From: Stropharia rugosoannulata
Taxonomy: Eukaryota > Basidiomycota > Agaricomycetes > Agaricales > Strophariaceae
Length of the DNA stretch: 64,000 nucleotides
NCBI GenBank assembly: GCA_028532985.1
Contig: JANCIK010000012.1
Span: forward strand, 2,232,001 to 2,296,000
Direction of reading: 5' to 3'
Part shown: piece after piece, positions 54,098 through 64,000 of the stretch
Position numbering within the stretch: position 1 is the stretch's first letter
How the letters are laid out: each line of letters starts with the position of its first letter
The notes under the pieces: model-generated
What the model was told of the DNA's origin: nothing
Database searches by the model: none
What the model saw: only the letters and a program-made list of their open reading frames with translations
Made by a program: the position numbers and the translations under genes

Positions 54098-55325
54098 ATG
54101 CCCAACAATACTCCCGGAAAAATAGCCATGTCGCGCGCTCTCGGAGCTGCTTTTCTCAGCCACCAAGTTGAACAGCTCGAGAAGACAGTGTCCAGCAACG
54201 GACCATCCTCGGGCAACTGGAGGGACAGAAAGGCGGCTGTTAACACCTACACATCGCCGAATGGCGGCAAACGGGGTGTCAATGTCAACACAAACGCTCA
54301 GCCTACCCCGGCGAAAGCTATTCAGAGAAGAAGCCCGCCGAAGGGCAGGGACACAGATCGTAGCGCCACACACCAACGGCGGACATCCGAAGAATCCTGG
54401 ATTCGTGATGCCGACGTTATAGTCGTCGATGCTAGTGTGCTCATCCATGCTCTGTACCAATTGAAGAAATGGGCCCGGGACGGCCGGGATGAGGTCGTCA
54501 TAGTTCCCCTCGAAGGTGCGTGTCCTTTTGTCGTAGAGGAATGATAGATAGCTGACTGGTATGCCCGCAGCGTTGAACACCCTCGATCTCCTCAAGAAGG
54601 GAACTTCTGCGATCGCACAGAAGGCTCGCGCAGCATCACGCATCCTTGAGGCTCAAGTCGGAGCTAATCCACGCATCCGTGTCCAGCGCGACGACGCTTT
54701 CGTCCTTTGGGACTCTGTTGAGTTCCCCGAGGCACCCCCTGGTGATGCTTCCGTACCGTGCCCTGAGTGGGTACGCCGTATTATCTGCTGCGCTCGCTGG
54801 GAAGTAGAGCATGTCTCAGAAGAGCTAGCCGCCGTCCCCAAACCTGCAAAAGACCCCCGTGTTGTGCTTGCATATGTCGGCAGTGCCCCGATCTCCGCAA
54901 CCCCCGATGTCGAGGCTCCGCTTACCCCCGTACCGCTCCCCGCACCCAGTGCTGCTCATGCTGGGCGGTACGAACAACGGGCGCAAGGTAAACTCGTTGC
55001 TGACTGGGCCACCCGTGCGGGTGTCAATTGCCTCCAGGTCGACCCAGCTCTCCCTGGCCGTGGGGCCGGGATTGAAGTCGAGGACGAGAGGGAGCGGGAG
55101 CGCGTAGTCCAGAAACGAGGCGGACATGGGGGTGGTCAAGGCGGCATCGGCCGCGGGCGCCGGCCTTCGGGAAGCGAGCCGCACATGCACGGCCACGGTC
55201 ACGGAGGCCGTGCAGGGCTTGTCGAACGACCGCCTGCTGTCATGGCCATGATGGAAATGGTCGCTCAGCCTAGCAAAGTTGTGCGAGTCCTCGCTCGTGG
55301 GGAAAAGCTCGATCCTGATCCGTGA
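54098..55325 (+). CDS. PIN-like domain protein, two exons
   Basis: Exon 1 is 54098-54515 and exon 2 begins about 54571 after a roughly 55-bp intron (GTGCGT...CCGCAG); the join gives VPLEALNTLDLLKKG in one frame. The PIN-like fold starts at VIVVDASVLIHALYQLKKW, with an acidic residue in the first strand, and continues through EVVIVPLEALNTLDLLKKG and a helical block ending ASRILEAQV. Such domains act as RNA endonucleases or RNA-binding scaffolds. The C-terminal third is Gly/Arg/His-rich (GRGRRPSG, HMHGHGHGG). The N-terminal 100 residues are disordered and basic. The precise cellular role is not clear. Confidence 0.7.
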
Positions 55326-56460
55326 AAGAAACATCCGACGTTTGGTAAGCCCTGGAGTATTCCTCATATTTCGTGTACTGACGATGACATCCAGACGACA
55401 AATCAATAGACAAGAAAGTCTGAGCTGGAAGCAACGGCTATCAGTTGGTCCTCGCCGCACTCAGTCACAGGATGCTATGTGCAGATTGTGTCTGACTAGG
55501 CGTGGCATGCTGCGCAGCAGTCGGCGGGACTTTGCTAGAGCTGGGGGCCTCACCCAGGGCGGTAGTGTATCACGGGGTAAAATGATGTGGATGTGGATGT
55601 GGCGTGCAGTTTCGCCGTAAAGGTGCGGGCGGAAAGCACGTCTTATCTCTCATCTTATCAAAGCCCACAGGACTGATCCGGTTAGGTTACGGTTTACGGT
55701 TTTCGTATGCTTGGAACGAGCTGTTTCATTTTCACTTTCCCCGTGTGCCACATTCACCCCTTCTCGCTCTTTCTATCCCATCCCTTACTACCCATATTAA
55801 TCCTCTTTCTCCCCACTCTGTCACTGTGTCCTTGGCTGTCACCTTCTGTGAAATGGCAGTCGGATACATATGATCCCCAGAGTGGTGAAGGTTATAGTTT
55901 GGATAGTTATATGCCATCTTTTTCTTACTTTTCGTTACTTTTCTATCTTTTGTCCCGTTCCTTGTATAATTTATAACCGTTCTTCTCAGTTTACAGTGCG
56001 CTTGTAAGGATTAGTCGCTTTCAGCTACTGTTATCGGTGAGTGGACGTTAATTATGATCTGCTTGCTGATTTCTGCTCAGGATGCAAATGTGGCTCGACT
56101 GAATCCGTTCAGACATGGATCGCTTTAATCGCGAAGTTGCTGAAGAACCGGGCCGTTGTCAACTGTTGCTGTGGTTTTTCGTCAAAGAGTCTGGATCACA
56201 ATGTAAGGCCGCCTCATGTCTGTTAATAAGGCCGCTGGTACGCTTATTCAAATTAAAAGGGGCCCCGTTCACATTGTTATACCACGTTACCCACCACGGA
56301 CTCCTGTGGCTCTAGCGGCCACATCTTCACCAAAATTGGAAGCACAATGGGCGTTGTGGTTGCAACGCAAACGCTTCACTGTTAGTTTGGCCAACATATA
56401 AATTGGGTTTTGGAAAAGTTGCTTCTCATTCATCTGTTCCTTCGAGTCCCATTATCAACA
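55326..56460. other. intergenic, upstream region of the SET gene
   Basis: Pyrimidine-rich stretches (55730-55960) resemble a fungal promoter; no gene is supported. Confidence 0.4.
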
Positions 56461-58959
56461 ATGTTCAAGGACGCCTCCAACAAGCGCTTGTCCACCGTCG
56501 AGGACGCGCCACGCCGATCGTCGCAGGCGACGAAAGGCAATAGACACAAGTCTGTGACGTTCAGCCCCAACCTCATCGTTCATACAATTGACCGACTTCC
56601 TACACTTGCGGATGATTCGAGCGTCGAGCGCACATCACGCCGTTCGCCTAGTGTGGCTTCCCCCCGTACTTCGTCGGGCCACCGTCATGCTCACTCTTTG
56701 CCGACCTTGACCATACCTTCATCGACTCCAGCCAAGGCCCAGGTACCCACTGGTAAACTGAAGAAGCGAAGGCATTCCGTCGCGACCGTATCGCCTGTAG
56801 AAGGGTCGGGCACCCTTACTTCATTGGGACCACAGGTCTCATCAAGCAAGAAGCATCTCTCTTCTCCAGTTCACCGCTTGTCATACCAGATCTACAGCTC
56901 ACAGGGACGACAACCGACAGCTCACAGCACTCCAGTGGCTTCTCCCGTCATTGGCCCCGCTGGTGAGCCGGAGAGGGAGTCGCGTAGTGAGAGGCATAAG
57001 TCCTCTGACCGCAGCCGTAGGCGCTCGTCTTCTCGAAGGCACTCTTCCTTGGACCCGCGCACTTCCCGAGTATACGAACGCGTCGAAATCCCCTCTGCAC
57101 CTACGCAGGTTGCTTGGCGCACCTATTTCAGATCTAACCAGTCTGGCCATGCTTTCTCTCCCAATCTCCCGGCGCCTACCACTTATGGGCCAATTTACGC
57201 AGACAATGCGATCATCGTAGGACGTATTCCACCGATTTTGCCCGTTTATCCCACTGTCGTTTACAATGAACGGAGCATGCATGATGACTGGGCGGAATCC
57301 TTGCATCATGAGCGGGGAAGGTCTCCCTCGCAGAAGCGCCTCTCTTCTAGTTCGCGACAGCCACGGGTACATGAACACGATGAAAATAACCGCGATGCGC
57401 CTACAAGGGGCCGGCGCACCGAACCTAAGCAGATCTATGCTCCTCGAGCGCCCGTACCGAAGTTTAGATCTACTGGCGTGGAGTATGTGTACGCATACCA
57501 GGAAAGCAACCAAACCCCACAGTCGCCGTCCCCTGCTGTCTTGTTTAACTGGTCTCCTGATATCGGGGCCCACCACGGCATCCATACGCCTCTGCAGGTA
57601 GCGCCTGCTACACTGGGCTCTCCTTCTTTCCCTCACCAACCTTTGTGCTCCCCAGCTATTCGTGCTCCCAAGCGTAGGCAATTCTTACCACCTCCCATTT
57701 TCACGATCGGGATTGCGCCGAACGAGAAGGGGTCTGGAGTCTTCTCTGCGAAAGACTTACAACCTGGCGAGATTGTCTTGCGGGAGCACCCCTTCCTCAT
57801 TGTTGAATACGCTGTTGGATCAGACCCACGGGATGCATACAACCAGATCATCGAGAGCCTCAAGCCCGGTATGTTGGAACGTGCGGAAGAGCTTGTTCGG
57901 TGGGACCAACCCCGACCCATGGGCCGGAGGGAACTGGCCTCTGTCCTCTGTACTCATGGCGTCTACATCACGCTCCGCAACTACGCCACCTCTGGCTTCG
58001 ATGGTCATCTTGCGTTGTTTCCTACTCTGTCCCTCGTCAACCACTCCTGTGGGCCTAACGCCCTCTTCTGCTGGGACGGAGAGACGTATACGCTCAGCCT
58101 GATAGTGGTACGCCCGATTCGTGCTGGACAGGAAATTTCGGTGTGCTACGCAGGCGTGCCTATTGGGAGCCCCGCGCCGATGCGCCACCAGTTTTTGCTG
58201 TCGACTTACCACTTCCAATGTGCCTGCCAACACTGCAGCGACGGTCCTGCCATGGCCCGTGGCGATGCCGTGCGCCGAGAGCTAGGCGCGTTCTGGGTCC
58301 CGTTTGGCGCTGGAGAGCAGATGGGGAGCCGCAGGGAGACAGTGCCGAGGATGGACGACTGGCTCCATGATGCGCGTATTGACGAGGGAGCGCTCATTCA
58401 GCGGCACTTGAGAGCTGTTCAGCTCATCGAGCAGGAGGGTCTGGAAGCTGCGGACGATACAGCGTTTGAGGGGGTCGCCGACCACACTGGGAACGGTCCT
58501 GCCCCTCCCTTACCACTTCACGCGGGACATAGGGCTTATGGGAGGGGCGCCCAGACAGGTCGCGGATCGCCTAACTCGTTCGCTGTGCAGGGGAACCCAC
58601 ACGTGCATGAATTATCCCATATGCCACGGGAGCTCACACACCATGTCGATGCACTCGCGGCGTGCTATGGGGCGTTGGCGGACGAGCAGAGATTCATTAC
58701 GTGGACACAGCGCGGGATACAGGCGCGCCGCGTCTCTCTCGCTGCTCTGCAAATGGGTGGTTCTTTCCGTCATGATGTAGTTTATCAGGCCAGCGAGGAG
58801 GCGCTGATTAGGCGTGAAATCCAGAAGTTCGAGGACTGGGTTAGGCACCCTAGGCGCTTTCCTGTTTGGGGTTCTCGTGCGATGGTCAGCGCTGCTGCCC
58901 AGGAGAGATTAGGTGCTCCTGCGCTTCCCTATGGCAGCGGCTCAGTTCGGCGGCGTTGA
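56461..58959 (+). CDS. SET-domain protein with long disordered N-terminus
   Basis: A single long exon of 832 codons. I start at 56461 (MFKDASNKRL; context CAACAATGTT) rather than the upstream in-frame codon at 56410. The first 400 residues are Ser/Arg/Pro-rich and disordered. The SET domain follows (FTIGIAPNEKGSGVFSAKDL, then SLVNHSCGPNALFCWDG, RAGQEISVCYAG), with a post-SET zinc motif (CACQHC). The layout resembles SMYD/SET5-type lysine methyltransferases, which methylate histones or other proteins. The substrate is unknown. A helical C-terminal region continues for 250 residues and may be TPR-like. No break is seen. Confidence 0.85.
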   Translation: MFKDASNKRLSTVEDAPRRSSQATKGNRHKSVTFSPNLIVHTIDRLPTLADDSSVERTSRRSPSVASPRTSSGHRHAHSLPTLTIPSSTPAKAQVPTGKLKKRRHSVATVSPVEGSGTLTSLGPQVSSSKKHLSSPVHRLSYQIYSSQGRQPTAHSTPVASPVIGPAGEPERESRSERHKSSDRSRRRSSSRRHSSLDPRTSRVYERVEIPSAPTQVAWRTYFRSNQSGHAFSPNLPAPTTYGPIYADNAIIVGRIPPILPVYPTVVYNERSMHDDWAESLHHERGRSPSQKRLSSSSRQPRVHEHDENNRDAPTRGRRTEPKQIYAPRAPVPKFRSTGVEYVYAYQESNQTPQSPSPAVLFNWSPDIGAHHGIHTPLQVAPATLGSPSFPHQPLCSPAIRAPKRRQFLPPPIFTIGIAPNEKGSGVFSAKDLQPGEIVLREHPFLIVEYAVGSDPRDAYNQIIESLKPGMLERAEELVRWDQPRPMGRRELASVLCTHGVYITLRNYATSGFDGHLALFPTLSLVNHSCGPNALFCWDGETYTLSLIVVRPIRAGQEISVCYAGVPIGSPAPMRHQFLLSTYHFQCACQHCSDGPAMARGDAVRRELGAFWVPFGAGEQMGSRRETVPRMDDWLHDARIDEGALIQRHLRAVQLIEQEGLEAADDTAFEGVADHTGNGPAPPLPLHAGHRAYGRGAQTGRGSPNSFAVQGNPHVHELSHMPRELTHHVDALAACYGALADEQRFITWTQRGIQARRVSLAALQMGGSFRHDVVYQASEEALIRREIQKFEDWVRHPRRFPVWGSRAMVSAAAQERLGAPALPYGSGSVRRR

Positions 58960-59194
58960 AACGTATTCAATTCAGACCAAGATACAATATTATTTATGCT
59001 GCTCTAGGATGTATCTTAGTTAATGATAGTGTTATATGCTCAGTTATAATTCTCGACAATGCTCATGTATTGATCGACTTGTTTTAAGTAAATCATTCTG
59101 TAGTCAACGATTCCTCTCTTCGTGCTTGAACATATGTATATGATTACTACTATGATCATTTTTGTGGACATGAACTACATGTTACATCCTCAAC

Positions 59195-59852
59195 TTATCC
59201 CCTCTGGGCCTTTAGCTTATCCATCTGGGCCTTTTCCGAGAGTGCAACGTTGTGTGATATCGCAGCCTTTGCCATGGAAGTATGAGCGCTTCTGACATCT
59301 TGGGCAGCGAGAGCCTTCGACCTGTTTGCGTGATCAACATGTGTATCATGTCCCCCATGTCCAAGTTCTCCTCTCTCAGCTTTCTCAGCCAACGACATGT
59401 GTGACGCCGCCGCTTTGCGGCTACTTGCAGCCTGCTCTTTGTGGAATTTCTCCATCACAAGGTGCTCATTGCTCTTTGAAACATTTAATGTGCCAAGAAA
59501 GTGGGCATCACCAGCATTGCGATGGGCTACGGCGGCATTGTCGTGCTCCTGAGCAGCGAGATTGTGTACGGCAGCAGCACTCCTATGAGCTGCTGCGGCA
59601 TCAGCAGCGGTAGCTTCGGGCGCTCGGCGTGCCAGATACGACGGGCCATTATTGTCATAGCTCCTTCTCTGTCATGATAGTCAGACATGCTCATCGAGAG
59701 AAATATCGAATGATGCTTACACTCAAGCTGGAAAGCCCATCCTTTTGCAAGTTTCTGGCCTGCAGTAGGCCCTGCGAGCCTGGGGAGGCAAGGAGTGCCA
59801 GTGCGCCTGTCCATAAGAAAGCGAGGGTTGCAAGGGAACTGAAGAATTTCAT
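59195..59852 (-). CDS. small secreted Ala/His-rich protein, copy 1
   Basis: Starts at 59852 (MKFFSSLATLAFLWTGALAL, a clear signal peptide) and ends with TAA at 59195; one intron of about 50 bp near 59640-59695. The mature protein begins with a basic segment that has a possible KEX2-like RR site (SRRSYDNNG, LARRAPEAT), then about 130 residues of Ala/His-rich helix with heptad-like spacing (AAAAHRSAAAVHNLAAQEHD). No known enzyme domain. Paralogue of 60314-60978, in tandem, with a similar TTTTAAAGG promoter and leader. Confidence 0.75.
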
Positions 59853-60058
59853 GTTTGGATCTCGACCAGCGAAGATAAAGTGGTGGATTGTTTGGGAAGA
59901 GCACAGCTCAAGGCGTTCGGATACGCACATTGGTCCCTTTTAAAGGTCCTGCATCCCGTCATCTGAGCAGAACGATTTCATCAAACTGCCATCAAAGTCG
60001 GGATGTCGAACGATCGGGCGTCATGGCAAAGGCCGCGACATCGCGTACCACTCCTGGT

Positions 60059-60105
60059 CACGATCCTTAACACTTTCACAATGTAAGTAAGTGTTAAAGA
60101 TCGTG
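60059..60105. repeat. inverted repeat, 17-bp arms
   Basis: CACGATCCTTAACACTT (60059-60075) faces AAGTGTTAAAGATCGTG (60089-60105), 16 of 17 matching, with a 13-bp loop. It lies between the two secreted-protein genes and may be a terminator-like hairpin or part of a miniature element. Confidence 0.55.
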
Positions 60106-60313
60106 GCGGGCGTGTATTGAGCGCAAACAGCATGAGTCTGTGTTATAAATGATGATTACAGTCAGAGAAGCGGTGACCTGCGGTGACTTCAAAGAGAATA
60201 GATCTGATTCCACAATAACCAAACGCATCTTTTTGAAGCGCCCCGTGGCTCTCAATTCTCATGCAACATACATTGATGCTATGGAAAAGTTCTACGACAC
60301 AGTCAACTACACA

Positions 60314-60978
60314 TCAGACCCGCCTCTGACTCTCGTTCCGCGCGTTTGTTACAGCTTCAGAAATCTTGGCATTCGATTGAGAGGCATAAGCGCTTTTAAC
60401 CGCATGTTCAGCTTGATTTTGGGAGCGATGCGCGTAATCAAGCTGCTCTTTATGTTCCTTATGTTTAAATTCGCCCCTGTCAGCTTTCGCAGCCTCTTCT
60501 AAATGCTTCGCTGCAAAGTTCCGATGGGCTTGCGCTTGGAACTTGTGTGCGTTCTGCTCGGCATGGTGAGCGTCTCTATTCTTGACGTCGTCGTGCGTTA
60601 TGGTGTTGCCCAGTAACTGAGCATTGCCGGCATGGTAATGAGAATCGGCAGCTTTTTCGTGTTCTGTGGCAGCGAGAGCGTGCATGTTGGCGGCACTTGT
60701 ATGAGCATCTGAGACTTGAGCCGCAGTCGTTCTCCCGAATGCCCGACGCGTGAGGGTCGACTGGCTGCCACTGTCATAGCTCCTCCTCTGCGATGATAGT
60801 CAGACACACGACGAAATGATATAAGAAAATATGCAAAGGCGCTTACACTGAAGCTGGAGGATCCGTATTTCTGTACACTCCTGGCTCGTAGTAGCTCCTG
60901 TGAACCAGCGGAAGAGATGAAAGCGAGTGCGCTCGTGCAGAACAAGCCAAGGGTTGCGATGGAACTGAAGAATTTCAT
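60314..60978 (-). CDS. small secreted Ala/His-rich protein, copy 2
   Basis: Starts at 60978 (MKFFSSIATLGLFCTSALAF, signal peptide), ends with TGA at 60314, one short intron near 60785-60850. As in copy 1, a basic RRSYDSGS segment follows the intron, with a dibasic TRRAFGR site, then a His/Ala/Lys-rich helical region (HAEQNAHKFQAQAHRNFAAK). Signal peptide and intron position are conserved between copies while the mature parts have diverged strongly, as often seen in effector-like or cell-wall-associated secreted proteins. Function unknown. Confidence 0.75.
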
Positions 60979-61053
60979 GGTTGCGATCTCGACCAGCGAA
61001 GATACAGGGGATGTTTCGGAAGAGCACAGCTCAAGATGTTTGTCGATGTACAT

Positions 61054-64000
61054 TGGCCGCTTTTAAAGGTTCTGGATATCATCATCTTATCAGTCAGTAA
61101 TGTAACTTACAAAATTATACAAATGTGGGGCGCTTTCGGGTAGCACGGCCGAGGGCGAATCAAATACAACGGCGTCGACTCACGCTCTGTCGCATTGTAC
61201 AGCAAAGCTGTCAAATAAGGATTGAATACATAGAACTTCAAAGAAGCCTTATATGCTCCGGTCCTAGGGGGATCTACCACCTTGATGTTAATGCGCCGCA
61301 TGTCCAAGTATGACCAGCGATCTGATAACATTGATACGTATTCACGTTTTAAGATAAATGATAGAAGACTGGGCAGTGGGAAGTTGGAAATGGAACCTCC
61401 ATTTTCACGGTAGGCTGACTAGCAGGGGATTTCAGTATGTAGATCCATACCCTTGTTAGCAACTGCAAGGTGGGAACCAAATCGGAACGGAAACAAGTAC
61501 GCTAGATAGGATATACTCTCACGCCCCTGAGATTTTTTAATCTGCCGATTGATTGCCGCGCAAGCCTCACACTAAATTGCATTCCGGCTTGATTCCGGCA
61601 TAGCGTACCGCATCCAGGCCGCTCCTCCTTCCTTAGGTATCAGGAAGTATAAGTGTACATATGTAACGTACAATTGCCCGAAGTAGTTAGGGAGATTAGA
61701 CATAGCAAGCAAATGCCTAACGCTAAGTCCACACGGCTGAGGTCGTGCTCTATTTCTTGATAGAAGAAAGTGCAAAAGGCATAGGCCACGGATTGATGGA
61801 TACTCGTACAACACAATAAATCTAAATCAAAGCTTGACACTGGAAGCTTAAGCTCGATATGTGGAATATATAAGCACCTGTACCAAGCTATCGGAGAACT
61901 TCAATTTCTCATATTGCTCAGTATCATCATGATAAACCCTCTGACTCCACCACAACTTGAGCTACCTCAGAAAAACATATTTCTGTCTCTCATTATAGCT
62001 TATATCGCTGTTTTATGCGTGAGTGCCCTCTCCTTACTTGGTCTTTTTTATAGTTTCTTTGATTGGGCAGGGGACGGGGTTAATGCATTGGAGACATAGG
62101 ACGGTCAGAGCCAATGGTCTCCTTACAGACACAAATTCGGGAGTAGGCGTCCCCCGGGGGGCATGTTTTGGCAGCTTTATCACCCCATGTCGAAGGAACC
62201 ATCGATATAATCAATGAAAGACATACCGAGTGCTGCCCCCCGCACCTATCTCTTTTAACCCTCTACGAGCTAGCACATCGAATGATTGTTAACATATGTT
62301 CACACAGAGTGCGGTGTGCTGACCACCCACCCCTCCATTGCCGCCGCAGGCCGACATCCGACGATGCGGGATGGCAAATCAAAACGTGGAAGTCGATCGG
62401 CGAGGCTCTTGTTTTACATCGGAGACGGTCTTGTTTCAATATCCCAGCCCAGCTCCTCAACACACCAATAACAGTGGATATTATCGAATGCATGTGTTTA
62501 TAGAATAGCGGCAGCCGGTGGGCGATGGACAAAGTTATGTTCAACGAAAACGCGATTGAGTATTGGTTTTCTGAAGCTGGTGTTTCCTCACAGAACGACG
62601 TGAGGGGATCTTAAAGACTAAAGGCATCTATGACATGCAGCAATATGTCATTGCACTGTTTTTCTTTTATGTCTTAATACATATAATTGCATTGATTTTG
62701 TCAGACTTGATCGTGTGAGAGGATAAAACTTCATATAATTTGTTAGTATATTGAAGCACGGTAAGAAAATTTGATTCATGGCTACTGCATATGAAATATT
62801 TCTTTAATCAAGCGTACTCTATACGGTTGGAAGCCGGAAAAATGCAGGGTATCAGGAAGAGGCCTAAAATAGATTACCGCACTAACTTGCACCTTTACTC
62901 AAACCTGCAAAATTAACGTACGTGAAGGTCGCTTCGCGATCTCGTGATGATAAATTGCTAGCCCTGTTTATGTAACTCTTGATCTCGCCTCTTTCTTCCG
63001 TTCCACCACCATCGTCAGCCTGGCTGCCGATGCTTGATTCCCTCATGGCAGGAGTGATCCTAGCACCGTGGTAGGCTGTGGGTGTCGTACTGTCGTCCAA
63101 CATACATTTCGAGGGGGAAGTCGAGAACCCGTCCCCATCTAGTAGATGCTCTAGTGTAGGTGCCTTTGCGGTGGGTATTTTGTCTGCATATTATGCATGC
63201 GATCTGTTGTGGTAACCCTTGTCGCTGTGGTCCACATCGACACTGCCGATTCATAACCCTCCGTATACAACCTTCAATCGAGATATGCTACTCCGGGTCT
63301 GCGAGCTTGAAATGGCTCACTATATACGCGACTTTTTCTGAACCCACCCTTCCCTCTTTTAATGAATTAGGAGCCATCTACACGCATGGTAAGTTTCTTT
63401 CGTGCATAAGCATTTCATGAATCATCCCGCTGACGGTTGAGTGTTTATTTGAATTTCTTTGTCTGCTCATCTCTAGGCGAATATATGTTTCTTGGGTTCA
63501 AGCCAATGCCTGCCTGCGTCCCGAAATTATGTACATAATAGACGGAAAGCTTTTCTCAGGTTGGCGATCAACTGCTTATACCGCTTATAAATCGCTCAAG
63601 ACCCAGCCCATGATTATTCCACGGCCTTGTGTGATACGACTAATATATGCGCTCTAGATTTCGAAATAAGGGGTATATTCTTACCAGTAAGTCCAGCATT
63701 ATCGTTTACGCTGCCAAAGGCTGATCAGCTTTGCCCGTGTATCGAGTCTCGTGTCACATAGGAATGTATATGGCTTGCAACAATGTCAGTGAGCATCGAC
63801 TACTGCTCGCAATCTTAACCGGTCTCTGATTACTGTCACCGTAATAACTTGTATTAGGTGGCCTTTTTTGGTTCCACCACGGTGTCTTGACTTCTTCGGA
63901 CACTTTCTTCCGGTGACCGAGGCCACCATGATAGACCCATGATATGCTTGGTCTTGAGGACCTACTTCCCCCCGCGATCGTCTAAACTAGCAAGAAAGCA
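61054..64000. other. right end: no gene supported
   Basis: Two weak candidates only. A 61-codon frame at 61914-62099 has a hydrophobic segment (LSLIIAYIAVLCVSALSLLG) with a TATATAA-like site upstream (61869), and could be a small membrane peptide. A minus-strand frame ending at 62882 (about 63165-62882) follows a possible splice acceptor and has a polar Ser/Thr tail, possibly the last exon of a membrane protein gene reaching beyond the window. Neither can be confirmed here. Confidence 0.3.

Overview
This window looks like a basidiomycete nuclear genome, most likely an Agaricomycete. Coding regions have short GT-AG introns (about 45-75 bp), gene families typical of mushroom-forming fungi occur in the right half, and the left half is a dense nest of transposable elements. 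No bacterial, organellar or CRISPR features are seen, and I recognised no tRNA or rRNA gene.

Left 28.8 kb: nested retroelements. A Ty1/copia element (1-4051, minus strand, running off the left edge) sits inside the 5' LTR of a very large Ty3/gypsy element, here called A (4052-20621). A has gag, pro and pol on the plus strand, then about 6 kb holding four intron-containing genes on the opposite strand (12170-18801), then a polypurine tract and a 1418-bp 3' LTR. A solo LTR of a sister family, B (16713-17923, 4-bp target duplication CCGG), is inserted in one of those antisense genes. Element A is itself inserted in a LINE with an RNase H-like region and a poly(A) tail (20622-24511). The LINE is inserted in a third related gypsy element, C (24512-28810, minus strand). 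C in turn abuts, and apparently interrupts, a large palindrome.

The most striking signal is that each of the three related gypsy families is peppered with its own short CpG-containing motif: CAGCGGA throughout A (LTRs, coding and antisense genes, about 110 copies by hand count), GCGCGCATCGC-like in solo LTR B, and TARCCCGSTATAA in C. LTRs A and B align, yet carry different motifs at equivalent places. This resembles the family-specific motifs recognised by VANC anti-silencing proteins of Arabidopsis VANDAL transposons. I propose, as inference, that an antisense accessory protein of A reads the motif.

28.8-39.4 kb: a tail-to-tail palindrome with 5.26-kb arms. Each arm carries one copy of a transposon-like gene encoding AT-hooks, a Cys-rich module, a DEDDy 3'-5' exonuclease domain and a C-terminal Cys cluster. 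Both copies carry small indels, mostly at homopolymers, which may be decay or consensus error.

39.8-64 kb: host genes. An inverted pair of SDR paralogues (39810-41051 and 45754-47022) flanks a Crinkler-type P-loop NTPase/nuclease gene (41598-44586). Then come a pogo-type non-autonomous DNA transposon (47140-47797), a doubtful membrane protein, a multi-pass membrane protein (51904-53109), a PIN-like domain protein (54098-55325), a SET-domain protein (56461-58959) and two tandem small secreted Ala/His-rich proteins (59195-60978). The last 3 kb hold nothing I can name with confidence.
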